Below are positions 13,216-26,960 of a DNA stretch of 64,000 nt, in pieces (positions within the stretch are counted from its first letter, which is position 1; every line of letters begins with the position of its first letter). Source of the stretch: Megaleporinus macrocephalus (lineage: Eukaryota; Chordata; Actinopteri; Characiformes; Anostomidae); assembly GCA_021613375.1 (NCBI GenBank), contig CM038711.1, positions 17,671,194 to 17,735,193 on the forward strand. The letters are read 5' to 3'. The position numbers and the translations under genes are program-made. The notes beneath the pieces are model-generated. The model was given only the letters and a program-made list of their open reading frames with translations. It did no database searches and had not been told where the DNA came from.

Positions 13216-16200
13216 AGAAGCATTTAATTGTTTAATTACATAAGAAAGTACGGTTTGGAATTGAAATAAAGTTATTTAGTACAGAATGATCCATGTTACT
13301 GAAAGAGAATTAGGGAGGCTTGCCGATATTTTGATAGCTCTCCCTGAGAATGCTTTTGGAAGTCATACATTTGTGCCTGACAGGGGAGTGGGATCCATTT
13401 GTAGGATCCATTTGTAGAATATCAATCTCAGACCTGGCATCTCTATATGCTGTTGCTTGCTCACACACAGCAATCTCTTTGCGAAAGGGAGGGAATAATG
13501 CACATATGTTTGAAATGTAAAAAAGTAACGCAGTACGTTTCTGAGAGCTGAGGGGTTTGGTTGCATTTCTGTTTTGGGGTACTCGAGCAGTCAACAGAAT
13601 GTCTGTTGACCTGCTTCTCCACAAAGCTGCTATTTTTGTAACATGGGCTTTGTATTTCCACTGTGTACGTCCTTTAAACAGTTTTTAAATTATTCTTAAA
13701 ATGGTATTTCTGTTAATTAGCCCTTGAAGCGTTAACCAGTGTTGGGCAACCCCTCTGTGGCCTCAGCGTGTTGTCTCCCAATTTATGCTCATAGCACCAT
13801 TGTGTCAACACAGATTAGGTACTGCACGCCCCTGTCATACCACTGTCAACAAAGCCACAAAAACAAAGACATCCTGAATTCATTCTGCTTACAATAATGC
13901 AAAATGTTGTCAGACTACTAAAAGAAACAAATTTGTTTTCCCAAATACAGACAATTATAGAGGCCACAACGCCACTAAAACACTATAACAACTGCGCACC
14001 TTCCGTAGTCACCTAGTAAGTTGTGTAAGCTGTTTTTTTATAATAAGACAATGAATGTGAAAAAGCTTTAAAGAACCTTCACAGAATGTTCTAGGAAGGA
14101 TACCTATAGTTACATATACTTATATATAGTATATCTGTATATTATACTATATCAAACTTTTTGAAATCACCCCAGATATAGTCACTCAGCCAAGATGGTG
14201 TCCAAGTTTTGCTTGCTTTAGAGCTGGAGCTAGGAGACTATCGTTGCTAAAAAAACACTAGATGTCAGTAGTCATTTTTAGTAAGCAACACATTAATCTT
14301 GTAGCTCCAGCACTGAACTAAAGATGAACATATGTGCACCAACCATGTGGTTGACTGATTGCATCTGGGGTAAAAAGAAAAGTGAGAAAGTATGATTTTG
14401 CCAACACAAGAAGAAACATGACATCACTGACATAGGTGACAATTTATAGAGTCATTAAAGTATTTCTGGAGCAAAATTTAAGTACCAATAAATTTGGTGG
14501 ATAGAAGGAAGGCAGAGTGGAAGACAGAAAGAGAACATGATGATAACTATTACGCTCTTCTATCCTCTCTAATGCTCCATCTTGGCTAAATTAAATGTAA
14601 GGATGACAGATGCTGCCCATCAGCAAAGGGTTAGCAAGGTCGAATCAAGATCCATACTCTGACCTTTCCCTCTGTTGCTTCTCTCCTCACTACCCATCAG
14701 ACCTATCAGCTGGAACTAATGAGTGGTAATAAGCTCTGTTTAGGCTGGGCCAATTCTATAATACAGTGGATTCACCCTTAGGCATAACGCACGTTACGCT
14801 GCTGAGCATTCTCAATAAAAATGCTACTAGTACCTCTTTCGCCGCCAAAGAACAGCTGTCTCGTACCATTCTTTTGCACATTTCGGCCTCCCTGAGCCAT
14901 CACTCTTTCACTCATCTGCCTGACATTTACCTGGGCTGCGGAGCATGTGCGTCTAGTTTTCATGGCATATTGTTTGTCACCAGGTCTTGCAAAGCCATAA
15001 ATCATCCACCTTCATGTACCTTGACAGTGATGTTCTGGAATGATGAGTCATAATTCAGGGCCAAGCTCAGAAGCTGCCCTCAACCCCTTAAAAGTTCTAA
15101 TTTCTCTGCAGATGATGACTGTACGGCCTGCTACGTGAATGTCAGGTTCATATCAAAGTCTGGGAATCAAAGTGGTAGAATTAATCATTGTGGTTTGAAT
15201 CACGATATGGTAATATCAAAGGACAGCTCTTGAGCCCTCCGACCCCAAGATCAATCAAAAAAATCCCTCATTTACGTCAAATTGATGCAAATAAATTAAT
15301 AGGATACAAAAGGTCTACAGGGCTTTTCTGTGACTACATAAATGTTCAATCAGGAATCATTCAAATACTGCAGACATGTTTTTTTTCTGTTTTTTGTATG
15401 TCAGGCATATATAACCTTCAACATTTAGAAGATTTTATTACAAAAACTCTTGTGATTGGGGCATTAGGTTGCCAGTTTAAGATCTAAGGGATACTCTGGC
15501 CAAAATTAAAAAAAAATTTAACCACCTCTGTTGTACATGTGCCTATTTGCTTCTTATAGTACTGCCACAGTAGTCAGAGTGAGATACTCCAGTTAGACTA
15601 GAAAAAACACCTTCCTTTCTGATAATGTACCTAGAAGGGGCATTTTTTGCACAACTGCTTTAAGATGGACTTTTGGGTGATGACTTTTTGGAATATTCCT
15701 TTTTTTCTGAATGCATAAAAGCCAAATATATTATTGCAGCTGTTTTCAGATCATTATTGGAGTGGAGAAAATGTATTACCAAAATAAAAGAAATGTCTTG
15801 TAGATGAGGATGACATCAAGCTAAAAGCTAAAATGACCTACCCTGAGAAGTGTTGTATTTCCATGACTAAAGGGTAAACAATTTGTCTTTGGGCGGGAAG
15901 ATGATGATGACAGCGTGATGTAAGCATGCCACCGGTGATCAATGTCAGGCACACAGTGACCCTTGTGACCAGGAGGCGAGATTTGAGGTACAGAAACCGT
16001 CCTCACCCCACTCACTAATGTTGTTGTTTCAATAATAATTCGGACATACAGTATTATAACAGTAACAGACATTAAATGCGAATGTGTGTGATATAAAGAT
16101 AATCATTTTCTTTAGTAATGTTTAATTAATGACAGCAGTGTTGAAATACAGTATTTTTCTGGCTTATTAACATGAATTTAATCCGGTTTTGTCGATTACA

Positions 16201-17950
16201 TTTTACAATACTGTGTCTGTATTTTTTTTCCTATGGCAGGTTTAAACCAACTGACTTCACACAAAGTTACTTTACACAGTCAGCGTCATGAAAGAATTAA
16301 AAAAAAAAGCAAACAAACAAAACAAAAATAGCTGACAAGATTAAGATACAAATAATTAGAATTAAAATATCTACAGAGGAAAAATTAATAAACCACAGTA
16401 AAACAAAAGAAAAGAAGAAAGAAACAACACTCACACCTTACACATCTGAGTAAGAAAGATGATATCAGATGAAATCCACTGTGAGCACCGATTTAAAAGA
16501 CAATTAGGAAATCACTTCCTCTTGAGCCTCAGATTCACGATTGAGAAAGCCTGATCACCTATTACCTGGAACTATTGATCAGAAGATCTCAGGGCTTTCT
16601 ATGGGAGGTAATGCTGAAATCTGTTATGCAGAAGGAAGCTAAACCCACAATAAAACCTTAACTTGAATTCTGAAGTGGATTGAAGGCTAAAGTAGAGACG
16701 CTAAATTTGGTATACTATGATGCTCCGAGCTTATAAGGAGTGACTGACACCAAGAGGCACTAAATTGCTGTAGTCCACATTAGACAAGTGCATGGACTGT
16801 ATTTTCTTGGTCACTGGCAGACAAAAATATTTCAGAAGTGAAATAAATGCTTTTCATGACTATGAAGACCACTTATCAACCTGGATCACAGGACACTCAT
16901 AGAACTCATAGGTTTACAAATAAACTATATAAATTCATGATTTCTGTCAAAACTATGAGACTAAATGATACAATGCTACACTACAGAATACTGCATAAGG
17001 CTTAGAACAATACATTACACACTAGTTTTAAGCCAGAGTGTCCTTTAAACATCCACCAAAACCGTTTTAAAGGAAGGTCCACAGAATGTTTCTTTGTTAA
17101 AAGGTGTTGTGGAATAGACATGTATATACTATACAACAGTAAATTAGAACAGTGGCTCAATACAGTAGAAATTATTTAGATAATGCGACTTTTTTGTTAC
17201 CTCTAAACCCAGTTTGGCTTTGAAATGTCAGTATAGACCATCTACACAGCAGATGTTGTCCAGTGTGCCTAATGCTCATGGATCACTACTGAGCTACCTA
17301 AGATGAATGAAGCCACCGGTGGATCAACATCACATTATACTACAGAGTAATCATATTATATGAACACACTCCATTGCATTCGTGGCCAGCGTGCAGATCC
17401 TTGAGGTCATTTTGTAGTTGGTAGTTTAGCATATAACAAATAAATGGTGTTCTTTCCCCCGAAATTACTGCTAATGTACCCTTCTGTGCACTAAAAAGAC
17501 ATCACATCAGCCACTCAGTCTGTGGGCTACTCCTGCCAGAGTAACTTAACTACCATATTTAGTAAAGCTTGCAGGTTTGTTTGGAATATTTTGGTGAGAT
17601 TGCAAGACCTTATTAATTATACAACACATGCACTACACGCAGTGTTGTAACTTCTTTTCTTGCCTGCAAAATGAAGCAGGTGCAGAGTATATGGTTAATT
17701 CTTAAGGACACCATGGTACAGACATGCTCTGAGGAGGTCTGAATGTGGTCTTACTCAACAAGCAAACAAACCTATTTAAGTGACTACAGGTTCAACTGGC
17801 CCTGACCTGTATGACCAGGTCTTTTTCTCCTGGGCTTGGGGTAGATTTCCTTGGAAGGTTCGGTTATGTCCTCTTTCTGCTCATTGCAGTTGCTCATTAT
17901 TTCAAGTGTTAAACCTGACACATTTAGCTAATAACAAGATTCTGTAACTA
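13216..17950. other. Long non-coding stretch
   Basis: Nearly 5 kb with no gene, RNA or confident repeat. Overlapping minus-strand frames at 13310-13661 lie just upstream of the LINE relic but do not match its expected endonuclease. A-rich simple sequence occurs at 16299-16330 and 16380-16420. Confidence 0.5.
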
Positions 17951-17954
17951 AAGA

Positions 17955-18480
17955 CTTGAGATTTCAGCTGGAGTCGCACCTTGGATACTCAAGACTCTAC
18001 TCAGATTCACGTCAGACACTCTATTTGGACTCACATTTCAGCCACGCTGCTCAATCTCAAAATGAGATTTGACCTGAACTCTCACCTCAGAAACCTGAGA
18101 CACGCACCTCAAAAATTGTAGACTATGCTCTGGCTTCCGCCTCAGAGACTTAACTCTGACTTGCATCTAGGAGACACAACTCTGACTCACCTCTCGGAGA
18201 CTGAAGATTTGACTAGCTTTACAGAGAGTCTAAAACAGACTCAGGGACTCAACACTGACTTACACCTAGGAGACTCAACTCTGAATCACCCCTAGGAGAC
18301 TCGACCCTTAGAGACTTAAGATTTGACTTGCTTCACACAGAGTCTAATTCCAACAACAAAGACTTTACTCAGCCTTGCCCCTCTCAGCCTCACCTCAAAC
18401 TCGCACTGCAAAGACTCTAGACTTGGCATAGACTTACACCTCAGATACTTAAACCCACACCGCAGACTCACACATCTCCC
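17955..18480. repeat. Degenerate GACTC-rich minisatellite
   Basis: A diverged tandem array built on a phrase close to GGAGACTCAACTCTGACTCA with spacer text such as AAGATTTGACTTGCTT. The GAGACT...AACTCTGAC words recur every 25-35 bp (for example 18147, 18171, 18244, 18268, 18296). Unit lengths vary, so the array is old. No coding role is evident. Confidence 0.65.
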
Positions 18481-18489
18481 TTAAAACTA

Positions 18490-21045
18490 CATCTGTTGTC
18501 TCACATACTTTTTCTCATATGCCCAGAAGCCACAACCTAACCCTATTTTTTTCTGATCCCAGTATATATATATTCCATAAAGAACATTGGTTAGTACAAA
18601 AAGCTCCAGCAATTGCAACCATAAACAGATAACACACTGCTAACAGGTTAACATGAGGAGATTTATATGATGGAAGATCTTTTTCTTTTCCCAAAAAGTT
18701 TTTAGACACTGTACAAATAATTACAAATACACATATTTGATTTTATATTCGATGGCTGAAAGCATTTAGTCTTTTAGGCCCAAGTCGTTAGTTCATTTCC
18801 CTCTACTTATTTGTGGCACACGACCCTGTACCGTTTCTTGGTGGCTGCCGGCTGCAGTTCACAGATCTGGATTATCTGCGTTCAGAAACCTATTTGTGGG
18901 CTGCATGTGTGCGCGGTGCTGTGCCTGAAGAGAGCATGTGCAATGGCAGGATTAATAAGCCTCTTTCAGTCTGACTCTGTTAGCCTCAGATCCGCTGGAG
19001 AGGCGAAGGGCGCCCGCCCGCAGAGCACAGCGCTGCACTCCAAAACTGATAGAAGTGGACAAGTGAGCACAAGTGTGCAAATCTTGCAGAAAGGGGGTTG
19101 GGGGAGGGGTTGTTTTAGTTAATGTATGCCCCCCTCCCCAGCTTTCCTATGTTCCTTCAAGGGATTTTGATTGAGGGGGTAGAGGCTTATATTAGCTTGT
19201 GTATAGACTCAAATGAGGTTATGCAACTGAAATTATTATGAGGTGGGCAATGACTATGCAAGTGTGTAAAAATAAAGATTGCCAAATTTTGTGTGAGTGA
19301 AGGAGAGAGAGGGCGGGAGAGAGATATGTGTGCTATGTGCATGCTAATATATTTGCTTTTCTAATCTGAGGACAATTTAAGGTGAAGTTGATCAACATAC
19401 AAGCCATGATCGCTTTGAGTTTGAATCCTATTGTAATGATAACCTCCCCTATAAGTTTAGTGTTCTGTATGTGCCAGAGCACCACTGTCAGCAAATTATG
19501 GCCTCCCCTGTGTCTTACTCTATGCCGACCCTACAATATCAATCCGGAATTAGAATTATCATGAATTAATGATCAAAATGTTAAATTTTCAATTCAATTT
19601 CTTTTTTCATGATTTTTATTTGCCATTTTCTAAATCAAATGATGGTACAGCTACAGAGATTAGAAGCAACTGCAAATTCACAGGACAGGACATGTTGCTT
19701 TGGGTAAACAGTCTGCAAAGTCATGCATATCATTTCTTTCCACAAAAAAAGGTGTTTGAAACTTTGTACCTCTCTCCCTGTCTGCTTAACCTTCACAGTC
19801 AGATGACAGGGCAGATGTTCTAGCAGCGTGGTAACACAACTACAGTTCAAAACCTCAAGTTGACACATCAGAGACGGAGTGTGATGACTGAAGGGGCTGT
19901 GCACAGTAACACCCAGCGCTGTGCTCGTATGCTTCATCAGTGCGAAGCACAAGTGGCCGAGGCCAATTGCTTCTATAGGGAGTGACTCGCAGCAGCCCTG
20001 CATCTACCAGCAATGCAGAGCCCTGCGCCAGAAAGAAATAGCCGAGGTTTGACTTGCTGGAGTTGCTCTCCTTCTGATAAGCTTTACAAGTAAAAAATGA
20101 TGGGTGGGTTAGATTGCAACCGCACTACAGTGTGGTATTTAACAAGCTTTTCTATATTAAAGACCAATCTCTTTAGAACATACCTCTCTCTTTCAGCAGT
20201 GTCCCAAAGACGCTGGAGCCTCAGGTCTGTTGCCATGTCTAAAAACAAAAAAGCCGCATAATTCTTTTCATTGCAATCTGCAACATAACTTGCAAGAACA
20301 TATGATAATTGATTTGACTGCCCTCCACCATAGACAGCAATTGATTTTCTGCACATGAGGCCACATTTAAGGGTACCGACTCATCAGTCTGCTTCACTAT
20401 ACAGTTCCTGCCTGTTCATTTTTCAATATAATAAGAAGCTTCTCAAGCACTGCTAAGCAAGAAAGGGTAGAAGGGCAGAAAGGAGAGCAATGCTTAATGG
20501 TGGGTTGGATGTTTCAGTCTGGATCTTTACCAGAGAAGAACATTATTAAGAAAAGTGTTCTTGGTTCTTTAAAGGGAATTTCATGTTTTTACATTTCTGC
20601 ACTATCATTGAAATGTTTGGTGTAAGGAAACATCATGATTCAGCAAGATCTAGACACCCATTCTAATTATGGGAATCCAGCTACATTAAGATGAACTCAT
20701 AACTCACACAGGTATTCATACATATTGCTTTTATAATCTCCATAAAAAACACAGCCAATAGGTTGGGATGAGCTGGATCAGGCACACATGGGCCTTAGGT
20801 CACCCACATAACAGAAAGCTTTGGGACAATTCCCACCTTCATACGCAAATGTTGGTTAAAGTTACATATGATGCCATACAACTGCATTTTTTTTTTTGCC
20901 TTGCATCTATATTTGTTTGCCAACAATGTAATTGGGCCATATTTGGGCCATTTTTATTAGTTCATTACTTAGAGGTGGGATGAGGACACAGCCGTATATT
21001 GGCCACCAAAGGATGTAGTCCACAAGTGGGTTAAAAAAGCCAAGC
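18490..21045. other. Non-coding, with two GC-richer unique blocks
   Basis: No gene found. 18800-19080 and 19855-20060 are less AT-rich and lack repeat hallmarks, which is the look of conserved non-coding elements, but conservation cannot be tested here. The minus-strand frame 20084-20356 has no recognised domain. Confidence 0.4.
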
Positions 21046-21049
21046 GTTA

Positions 21050-21265
21050 TTTAGAAGTCCCCCAGTATTAGGCTATGAAACAGTGGAACAGTGGAATGGA
21101 GCTCCATCCAATGCTTTTAGGATGAGTTGACATGTGACAATTGCGCAACATCAGTACCTGAACTAGTTAAATGCTATCAGATCCTCACAGCAATGTTCCA
21201 ACATTTAGTTAAAGCCTTCCCAGAAGACTAGAGGTTGTTACTTCAGCAACCCCACTGTGGTTTGA
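21050..21265 (+). repeat. Dispersed repeat, copy 1 (partner at 52799)
   Basis: It shares ordered blocks with 52799-53040: CAGTGGAACA, CTCCATCCAAT, CAACATCAGTACCTGA, ATCCTCACAGCAATGTT and AACATTTAGTTAAAGCC. The tail resembles the 3' coding end and right arm of a Tc1/mariner-type element, so both may be remnants of one non-autonomous family. Confidence 0.65.
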
Positions 21266-22934
21266 AAGAAATGTTGGATGGGCAGGTTTCTTCAAACATT
21301 TGGATATGTAGTGTAGCTTTAAGAGGCATTTAATTATATGGACCTTGTTTCATTTGCCACTAACACTGTGACCAGTTTTAACTTTAATTTTGGCCAGAGC
21401 ATTTAAGACCACTGTGAACGACTTTGTTTAATATGAATATGAAAGTGTACTTTTCATTAAGGCAGTGATCATAAGCTGCCTTGCTGTAAATCCAATTTGT
21501 ATTGCTCCCTACCTTGACCACTGGAAATATAGTCTAGTGTTCAGCCATCGTCAGATTTCTGGTAAGGTACTAGTCACCAGGCATCAGATGAATGTTAGTT
21601 TGCCAGCATTATGTCTGATGGCAGTCAAACTGCTTCAGTTTCCAGTAGTGCCAGCTAAATGATCATTGTAAACTGGACTATATGAAGTTATTTAAAGGTG
21701 CCTATCTAGAATCAAAAGGAATGGTAATTTTGTTGGAACAGGCAACATGAGAAAATACATGCTTTTTTAATCTCTCCACAGAAAGACTGTTATTCTCTTG
21801 ACATCGCCTTCACGTCTAGTCCTGGTGTTCTGAACTGTTTTGGAGAGATACAGACAGACAGAGGTAGAGAAGACGATGGTGTGAGACAGGCAGAGAAAGC
21901 GAAGGAGAAAGCACAGCTGACTTCCTCTGTCGTTACTTACACCTGCAGTAGGATGCGATCTCCATAGCAACAAGACTTGGCAACAGCATGCAGAGCTGAT
22001 ATTTGAGGTGGTGATCTTAAACACCCTCCTTTCTCTCCTTTTTACTGCAGTGTTACTGGGGAAAGCATCCGCAGCTCTCTCTGCATGGAAGTGTAAGGTC
22101 TTGCGGCTTCTGTAGCAGTAAGAAAGATAGACGGCATATTCTTGTTGATGGCTTTTTGTGCCGATGAGATTTTCTTTCAAGACGACAGAGTGCTCCTTCT
22201 TTTCAACATTGTGAACATCATTTGAAGGCTCACTCTGGCACGCTCTGAATACTTTGAAGACACATTTCACAGACTGACCTAAGGGACAGTGCAGTTTCAC
22301 ATTGCATGCTATGCAAACAAAACTGCATTAGAATGTAAAGGCGCTTTCAAAAGCTGCATTTGAAGCAGGGACGGAATTGCCTGCAGCTTTTACCAAAGGC
22401 TGGAGAGTGTTGCAATGTTTGCCAATTCACCCCCCCACACACACCCCACATACACCCATCCCTCATTGAACTGTGTCAGTGGGCTTGCCACAGTGAACAG
22501 ACACTTGTCTGCATATAAATGCATGCATGTATGAAATTGAGTCGCAGCTGTGAGCATTGCAGTCCTGCAGGTTTCTTATCCACACTGCAGTCATACGCAC
22601 TTAATCTTACCCACAATCTCCCTAACACCTCTATGCAGTCCCAGCTTCTCAGATTGGCTCAATAAATGAAGGACCACTTATTCCGCCAGTTCATTGAGGC
22701 CAATGCTGTAAAGCACTGGTTTATAGAAACGGCAGATCTCTGTGGATTGCCATTATGGCGCCCCTGTAGACAAGGGAATCGGCATTGCAATTAAAGTCTA
22801 TGCCCTGGCACAGAGCCCTATCTTTACCTTACTCAGCTGCCTGGTTTTGCAAGCGAAGTGCAACCTCGTCATCTGCTTTGATAATGAGCCTGATGACCAT
22901 GCAGCATCGCTCCAAGTCAATGGATTGCCTGTGA
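21266..22934. other. Non-coding, includes a 177-codon open frame
   Basis: A minus-strand frame at 21767-22300 (177 codons) is the longest non-repeat frame in the left half. The translation is basic and Cys-rich with no domain I know. No start context, splice sites or second exon support it. The opposite strand there carries CTCCATAGCAAC (about 21960), a half-match to an RFX X-box. Confidence 0.4.
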
Positions 22935-22949
22935 GCACCATCTGGTGGA
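22935..22949 (-). promoter_or_regulatory. Weak CTCF-like motif
   Basis: The minus strand reads TCCACCAGATGGTGC, which fits the CTCF core except for T where C is preferred in the GGC step. It lies inside a GC-richer unique block (22740-22990). Confidence 0.3.
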
Positions 22950-24825
22950 CAGGAAAGAGCCCTGTTCTACATATTACAACAAACTTTGGCTTAGTATCTG
23001 TACTGTGCAGGAGGGTGGCTCTCCAAAGGGTAGGCAAAAGTTCAAATATAGGCAAGTTACACTACACAAACTATTTTTGTAAAATTATATATTTTGTTGA
23101 TTTTCTAACTAATAATAGGTTAGGATATGCATATTTAATGTACAGGGGTTTTTGAACAAGACTCTAACTGTTAGGTAAATTAAACAGCACAAAGGAAATA
23201 AAAACAATAAAAATACAACAACAACAAATAAACAATAGCTCATGATGCTGGTTTAAAGTTTCACAGCATTTGGGGCTTTTATTAGATACATCATGCAAAC
23301 CAAAACAAGCAATTCTAGCAATTATGATTAACATGTGCTATCTACATTGTTTCTCCAGCACCTACACCTGCTCAGGAGAAGGTGGGTTTATTGTCTAGCG
23401 GGCCTGAAAAACCTTAAGATGTAATTAAGGGTCTTAACATCTAAGCTCATCAGGAGTGAACTTCACAATGTAATAATCTAATATGACATGCACTCCTAAA
23501 GTACACTGAAAACTGAGAGTGTGAATTCTACCCAATCGTTCAAAATTCCTGCATAATTAAATGGTAAAGATGTCAATTAAATTGTCACGATGGATGTTAA
23601 GTCACTCAAAGTGGTTTTGAATGGAATTGTTAGCAGAATTAGTGATAGAAAGCAGACGCCCCAAACATTTAATGCCTCAAAGAGCTAGTTTACAGACATT
23701 TATTACATGAAACGGTGGCGAATACATTGTAGGATGCCTGAGACGTTGCTCTAGAGTTAAAGTTGTGGACTAATGGTTTAGTGTAGCTTGTATTTTAAAA
23801 TCCATTCATGGTCACAGAGGCATAAGCAGGGCATCAAAAGGTTCCCAAGGAACACTTACCACAATTGTATCCTTATTAGCATAATTGCTAAAAACTCAGA
23901 AGGCAGTATGTAGGTTCAATGGTCTTTTTAAATAGTAAATCAAACGGTTGTGTTTGTGCTGCAGACAACCCATAGTTCCGGTCACCACTTTCTCTATGAC
24001 ACATCATTTCACATCAATCCACTTTGAATCACTTTGCATCTCAACATTTGATTAGTAAAGTCTTTTGGAATACAAGTAAAGGCCCTGTTACTTATATACT
24101 GGTAAACATCTCTGCATACACTACATGTGGTAGATATTTCCATTGTTTATGCTGGCAACAAATAATTACTAACCAGTCGGAAGTAATAAAAGTAAATTGA
24201 GCCATAATATAGAGAATGTTCCGTAAACACATTGGGTTGTGAACATTCTGACTGTAACCACAAGAATGAGCGCAGAATTAAAAGAGAAACAGCATCGCCT
24301 AGTACTCGGTGGGTTTCTTGTCGCCGGCGTCCATGGTGTCAGCCGACGTTTCATCTTGTCACTGAGCAGTGAATAATAGCTATTGAAATGCGTCTGAATT
24401 CAACCTCTCCACGCCATTCATCATTAGAGCAGAGCCTCTTCGCTTCATCTTCACACACAAGCCACAATTAGTGTCAGTGGGGAAAAAAACACAGTGGAGC
24501 ACCATTCTACACACTCAGCGTCACTATTAACGCTCTGCACGCGGGATGTACACCGCAGTCTCTACGCAGCAACTCTGCCTGCACAGGTACTACATAATAT
24601 TAACTCAGTGCTCAGTGATGGATGCATGCCCACTTTCTGAAGGCAGGAAACATCTGTTTGCATTCAGATGCTCCTTTCTGAGCTGACTGATTGTGACCAG
24701 TGTACAAAAGACGTCAAGCAATTGCAAACCTGCTAAGAGGTCAGCCTACTAATGGTGTTTCTTCATAGCAAAGCAAGCTCTTAAAAATGAATAGCATTGT
24801 AGTTACTTCCTGTAATAGCCAGTTT
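22950..24825. other. Non-coding, with a GC-richer block at 24290-24560
   Basis: No gene seen. 24290-24560 contains several CpGs and non-repetitive text and may be a regulatory element. The rest is AT-rich. Confidence 0.4.
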
Positions 24826-24934
24826 GTTGTCATGGACACAGTTTTCACAAAAAAAGGAAGAAAGGAAAGAAGAAAAAGGAAGATAGAAAAAAAGGAAGGC
24901 AAGAAAAAAAAACATAACCTGTGTCCATAGCAAC
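24826..24934. repeat. 16-bp inverted repeat flanking a polypurine tract
   Basis: GTTGTCATGGACACAG (24826-24841) is answered by CTGTGTCCATAGCAAC (24919-24934), whose complement is GTTGCTATGGACACAG, so 14 of 16 positions pair. Between the arms lies a nearly uninterrupted A/G tract (about 24849-24911). Each arm resembles an RFX X-box (GTTGCCATGGAAAC type). A small MITE remnant or a paired regulatory site are both possible. Confidence 0.55.
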
Positions 24935-25423
24935 TGAGTGCTATTCAGCATTGCCAAAAATGGTCTTGGGGGGGAAATTCTTGAAGTGTAGGCAGATATG
25001 TGTCCTCAGCATCTCGGCAAAGCAGAACAGGATCAGATGTGGCATCAGCGTCAGGACATGGCCGGACGCACATCAGACCAAAGGCTCTGGAGTCTTCCTT
25101 GATATTTTGATGCCTGGACTCAGTTCGTTTAACTTGATTTATTTAAAACAAGCACAACAACAAAACGATGTATTGAAACAAGATATACATGTATAGAGAT
25201 TAAACCAACTGCTATTGTCCACAGGCTGCTGCTGCATATCTGAAAGACTCTCGACAGGCTTGTTCGGTCTGCACGGCGCTGTGCCTGGGGATGTTCTGTA
25301 CAGTTATGTCTAAGACAATTACAGGGTGCATGTGTGCTTTGTTTAGAAAACAGAGGAAGACATTCTAGAAAAGCTGCTCCCTGGAGAAATAAAGTCAATA
25401 GCTATTTATAGAAACTCACCAGA
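24935..25423. other. Non-coding DNA
   Basis: No feature supported. Open frames on both strands (24921-25196 and 25129-25398) have no recognised content. Confidence 0.45.
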
Positions 25424-25437
25424 GGGCCCTCTGCTGG
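25424..25437 (-). promoter_or_regulatory. CTCF-like motif
   Basis: The minus strand reads CCAGCAGAGGGCCC, matching the CCASYAGRGGGC part of the CTCF core but not the following GC. It sits in a short G/C-rich palindromic word (AGAGGGCCCTCT). Confidence 0.35.
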
Positions 25438-25875
25438 AGTGTACTGGTACTGCTTCGTGTGGATGAGGCTGTGTATTATTGGAGGGGGAGGATGTGTTGC
25501 TAAATGTGTAAAAGGATTAGACCATCACATTTTGAACACTGGGCCAAAAATGTGCTTTTCACCGGGTTAGTGCAAAAAGTCTGAGCATAAAGAATAGAAC
25601 AGGCACATGAGATGGAAATGCTGTGGAATCTGCTGTGATCTCCCAGTTTCTATAATATGCATTTTTTTTTTTAGTAGCACTAATTGAATACAATCTGACC
25701 TTGCATTTAAACTTGCTGTCTATTTTATTAGTTCCACAAACCATATAGGTGCACTTTGTAGTGCTGTTATAGACTGCAGTCCATCTGTTTTTCTGCACAC
25801 TGTTTTAGTCTAATTTCACTCTGTTCTTTAAAGTTCAGGACCCACAAAGAACAGGTATTATTTGGGTGGTGAATT

Positions 25876-26110
25876 TTTTCCTAGCACTGCAGTGACTCTG
25901 ACATAGTGGTGCTGGGTTAGTGTGTGTTATGCTGATGTGAGTGGATCAGACACAGCAGTGCTGCTAGAGTTTAAACACCTTAGTGTCAATGCTGGACTGA
26001 GAATAGTCCACCAACCAGAATTATACTGCCAGGGCAACTAGGACTAGAATATGACCACCACAAACTGTGCAGCAACAGATGAGTTACTCTCTCTTACTTT
26101 ATATTTACAA
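25876..26110 (+). repeat. Palindromic dispersed element (family P), copy 1
   Basis: It carries the phrases AGTGGATCAGACACAGCAG, GTGCTGCTAGAGTTTAAAC, GAATAGTCCACCAACCA and CAGCAACAGATGAG. The same text recurs at 39925-40025 (reverse), 47470-47600 and, as the complement, at 48430-48540. The family is a short non-autonomous element whose two ends are long inverted repeats. This copy shows the left half and middle; the right arm is missing after about 26150. Confidence 0.75.
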
Positions 26111-26229
26111 AGTGGGCAGTAAATGGACTCCAGCAACACTTCATGTATGATACAAAAATAAAAGCATATTGTGCCTTTGTAAGTGAAAGAGCACATTTTT
26201 AGTGTGTTAAAATTACAAACTTACTACAC

Positions 26230-26960
26230 ACTAAAGGCCTAAAAAATCTGCCTCAGCCCATCGTAATACCATTTTGTACCTAAAGAGGCAATAGTGAGTC
26301 ACTGTAGTCAAATCAATGCAACATAAGAAGAAGTAGCTCTGCTGCAAAAGTGTTTTGTAATCTCTTGATAATCAAGCTGAAGGACAGGTAGCCAATGACA
26401 GGCAAAGTAAACGCAGCAATGGCTAAACTCTATTTAGGCCACCATTATTACACCTGCTGCCGCCTGCTTTTGGCAAGAATCTACGTTTATTAGCAAACAA
26501 AAGACATTATATAACTAGCAACAAAACTAAGTTGACATTAATGTTGCTTTCAACCACTGGAGGCAGCTCTTGGTGAGTAAATGGATGAGAGTTGATGCTG
26601 AACACCACAGCTTTCTGATGTTGGCCCTTATTGATTGGAGTAGCACAAATTGCTCAGTTTTCCCACAATAATTTTTTTTCCCCACTGTACATCTGTAGTC
26701 AATCTTTAAGACCCTCCCATTTCCCACACACAGCTTAAGCTATACCTACAATTGTATTAGTTTTGTCGTATCAGCTATATCTGCCATTGTTTTTTAAGTC
26801 TTTTTCTTAGCAATAAGTGTATGTTCACTAGTACGAATGCCATAAATATTGTATTTTTAAAGGAGGTCTGGCTAGTGGCTAATAACTAAAGCACTCTGCG
26901 TTTAAAAGGCCCATAAACATTAAAAATTGATGGTTTAAATGATGATTTGTTTTTGCAACA
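26230..26960 (+). repeat. Dispersed repeat family R1, copy 1
   Basis: It aligns along its length with 28565-29000: CCTCAGCCCAT, GTGAGTCACTGTAG, AGTGTTTTGTAAT, CTTGATAATCAA, CAATGGCTAAACTCT, CTGCTGCC...GGCAAGAATC, GAGTAGCACAAATTGCTC, and the end GTGGCTA...AA.GC.CTCTGC. Order and orientation are the same. The family has no coding capacity that I can see. Parts of it recur at 36.6, 37.8 and 38.3 kb. Confidence 0.75.
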
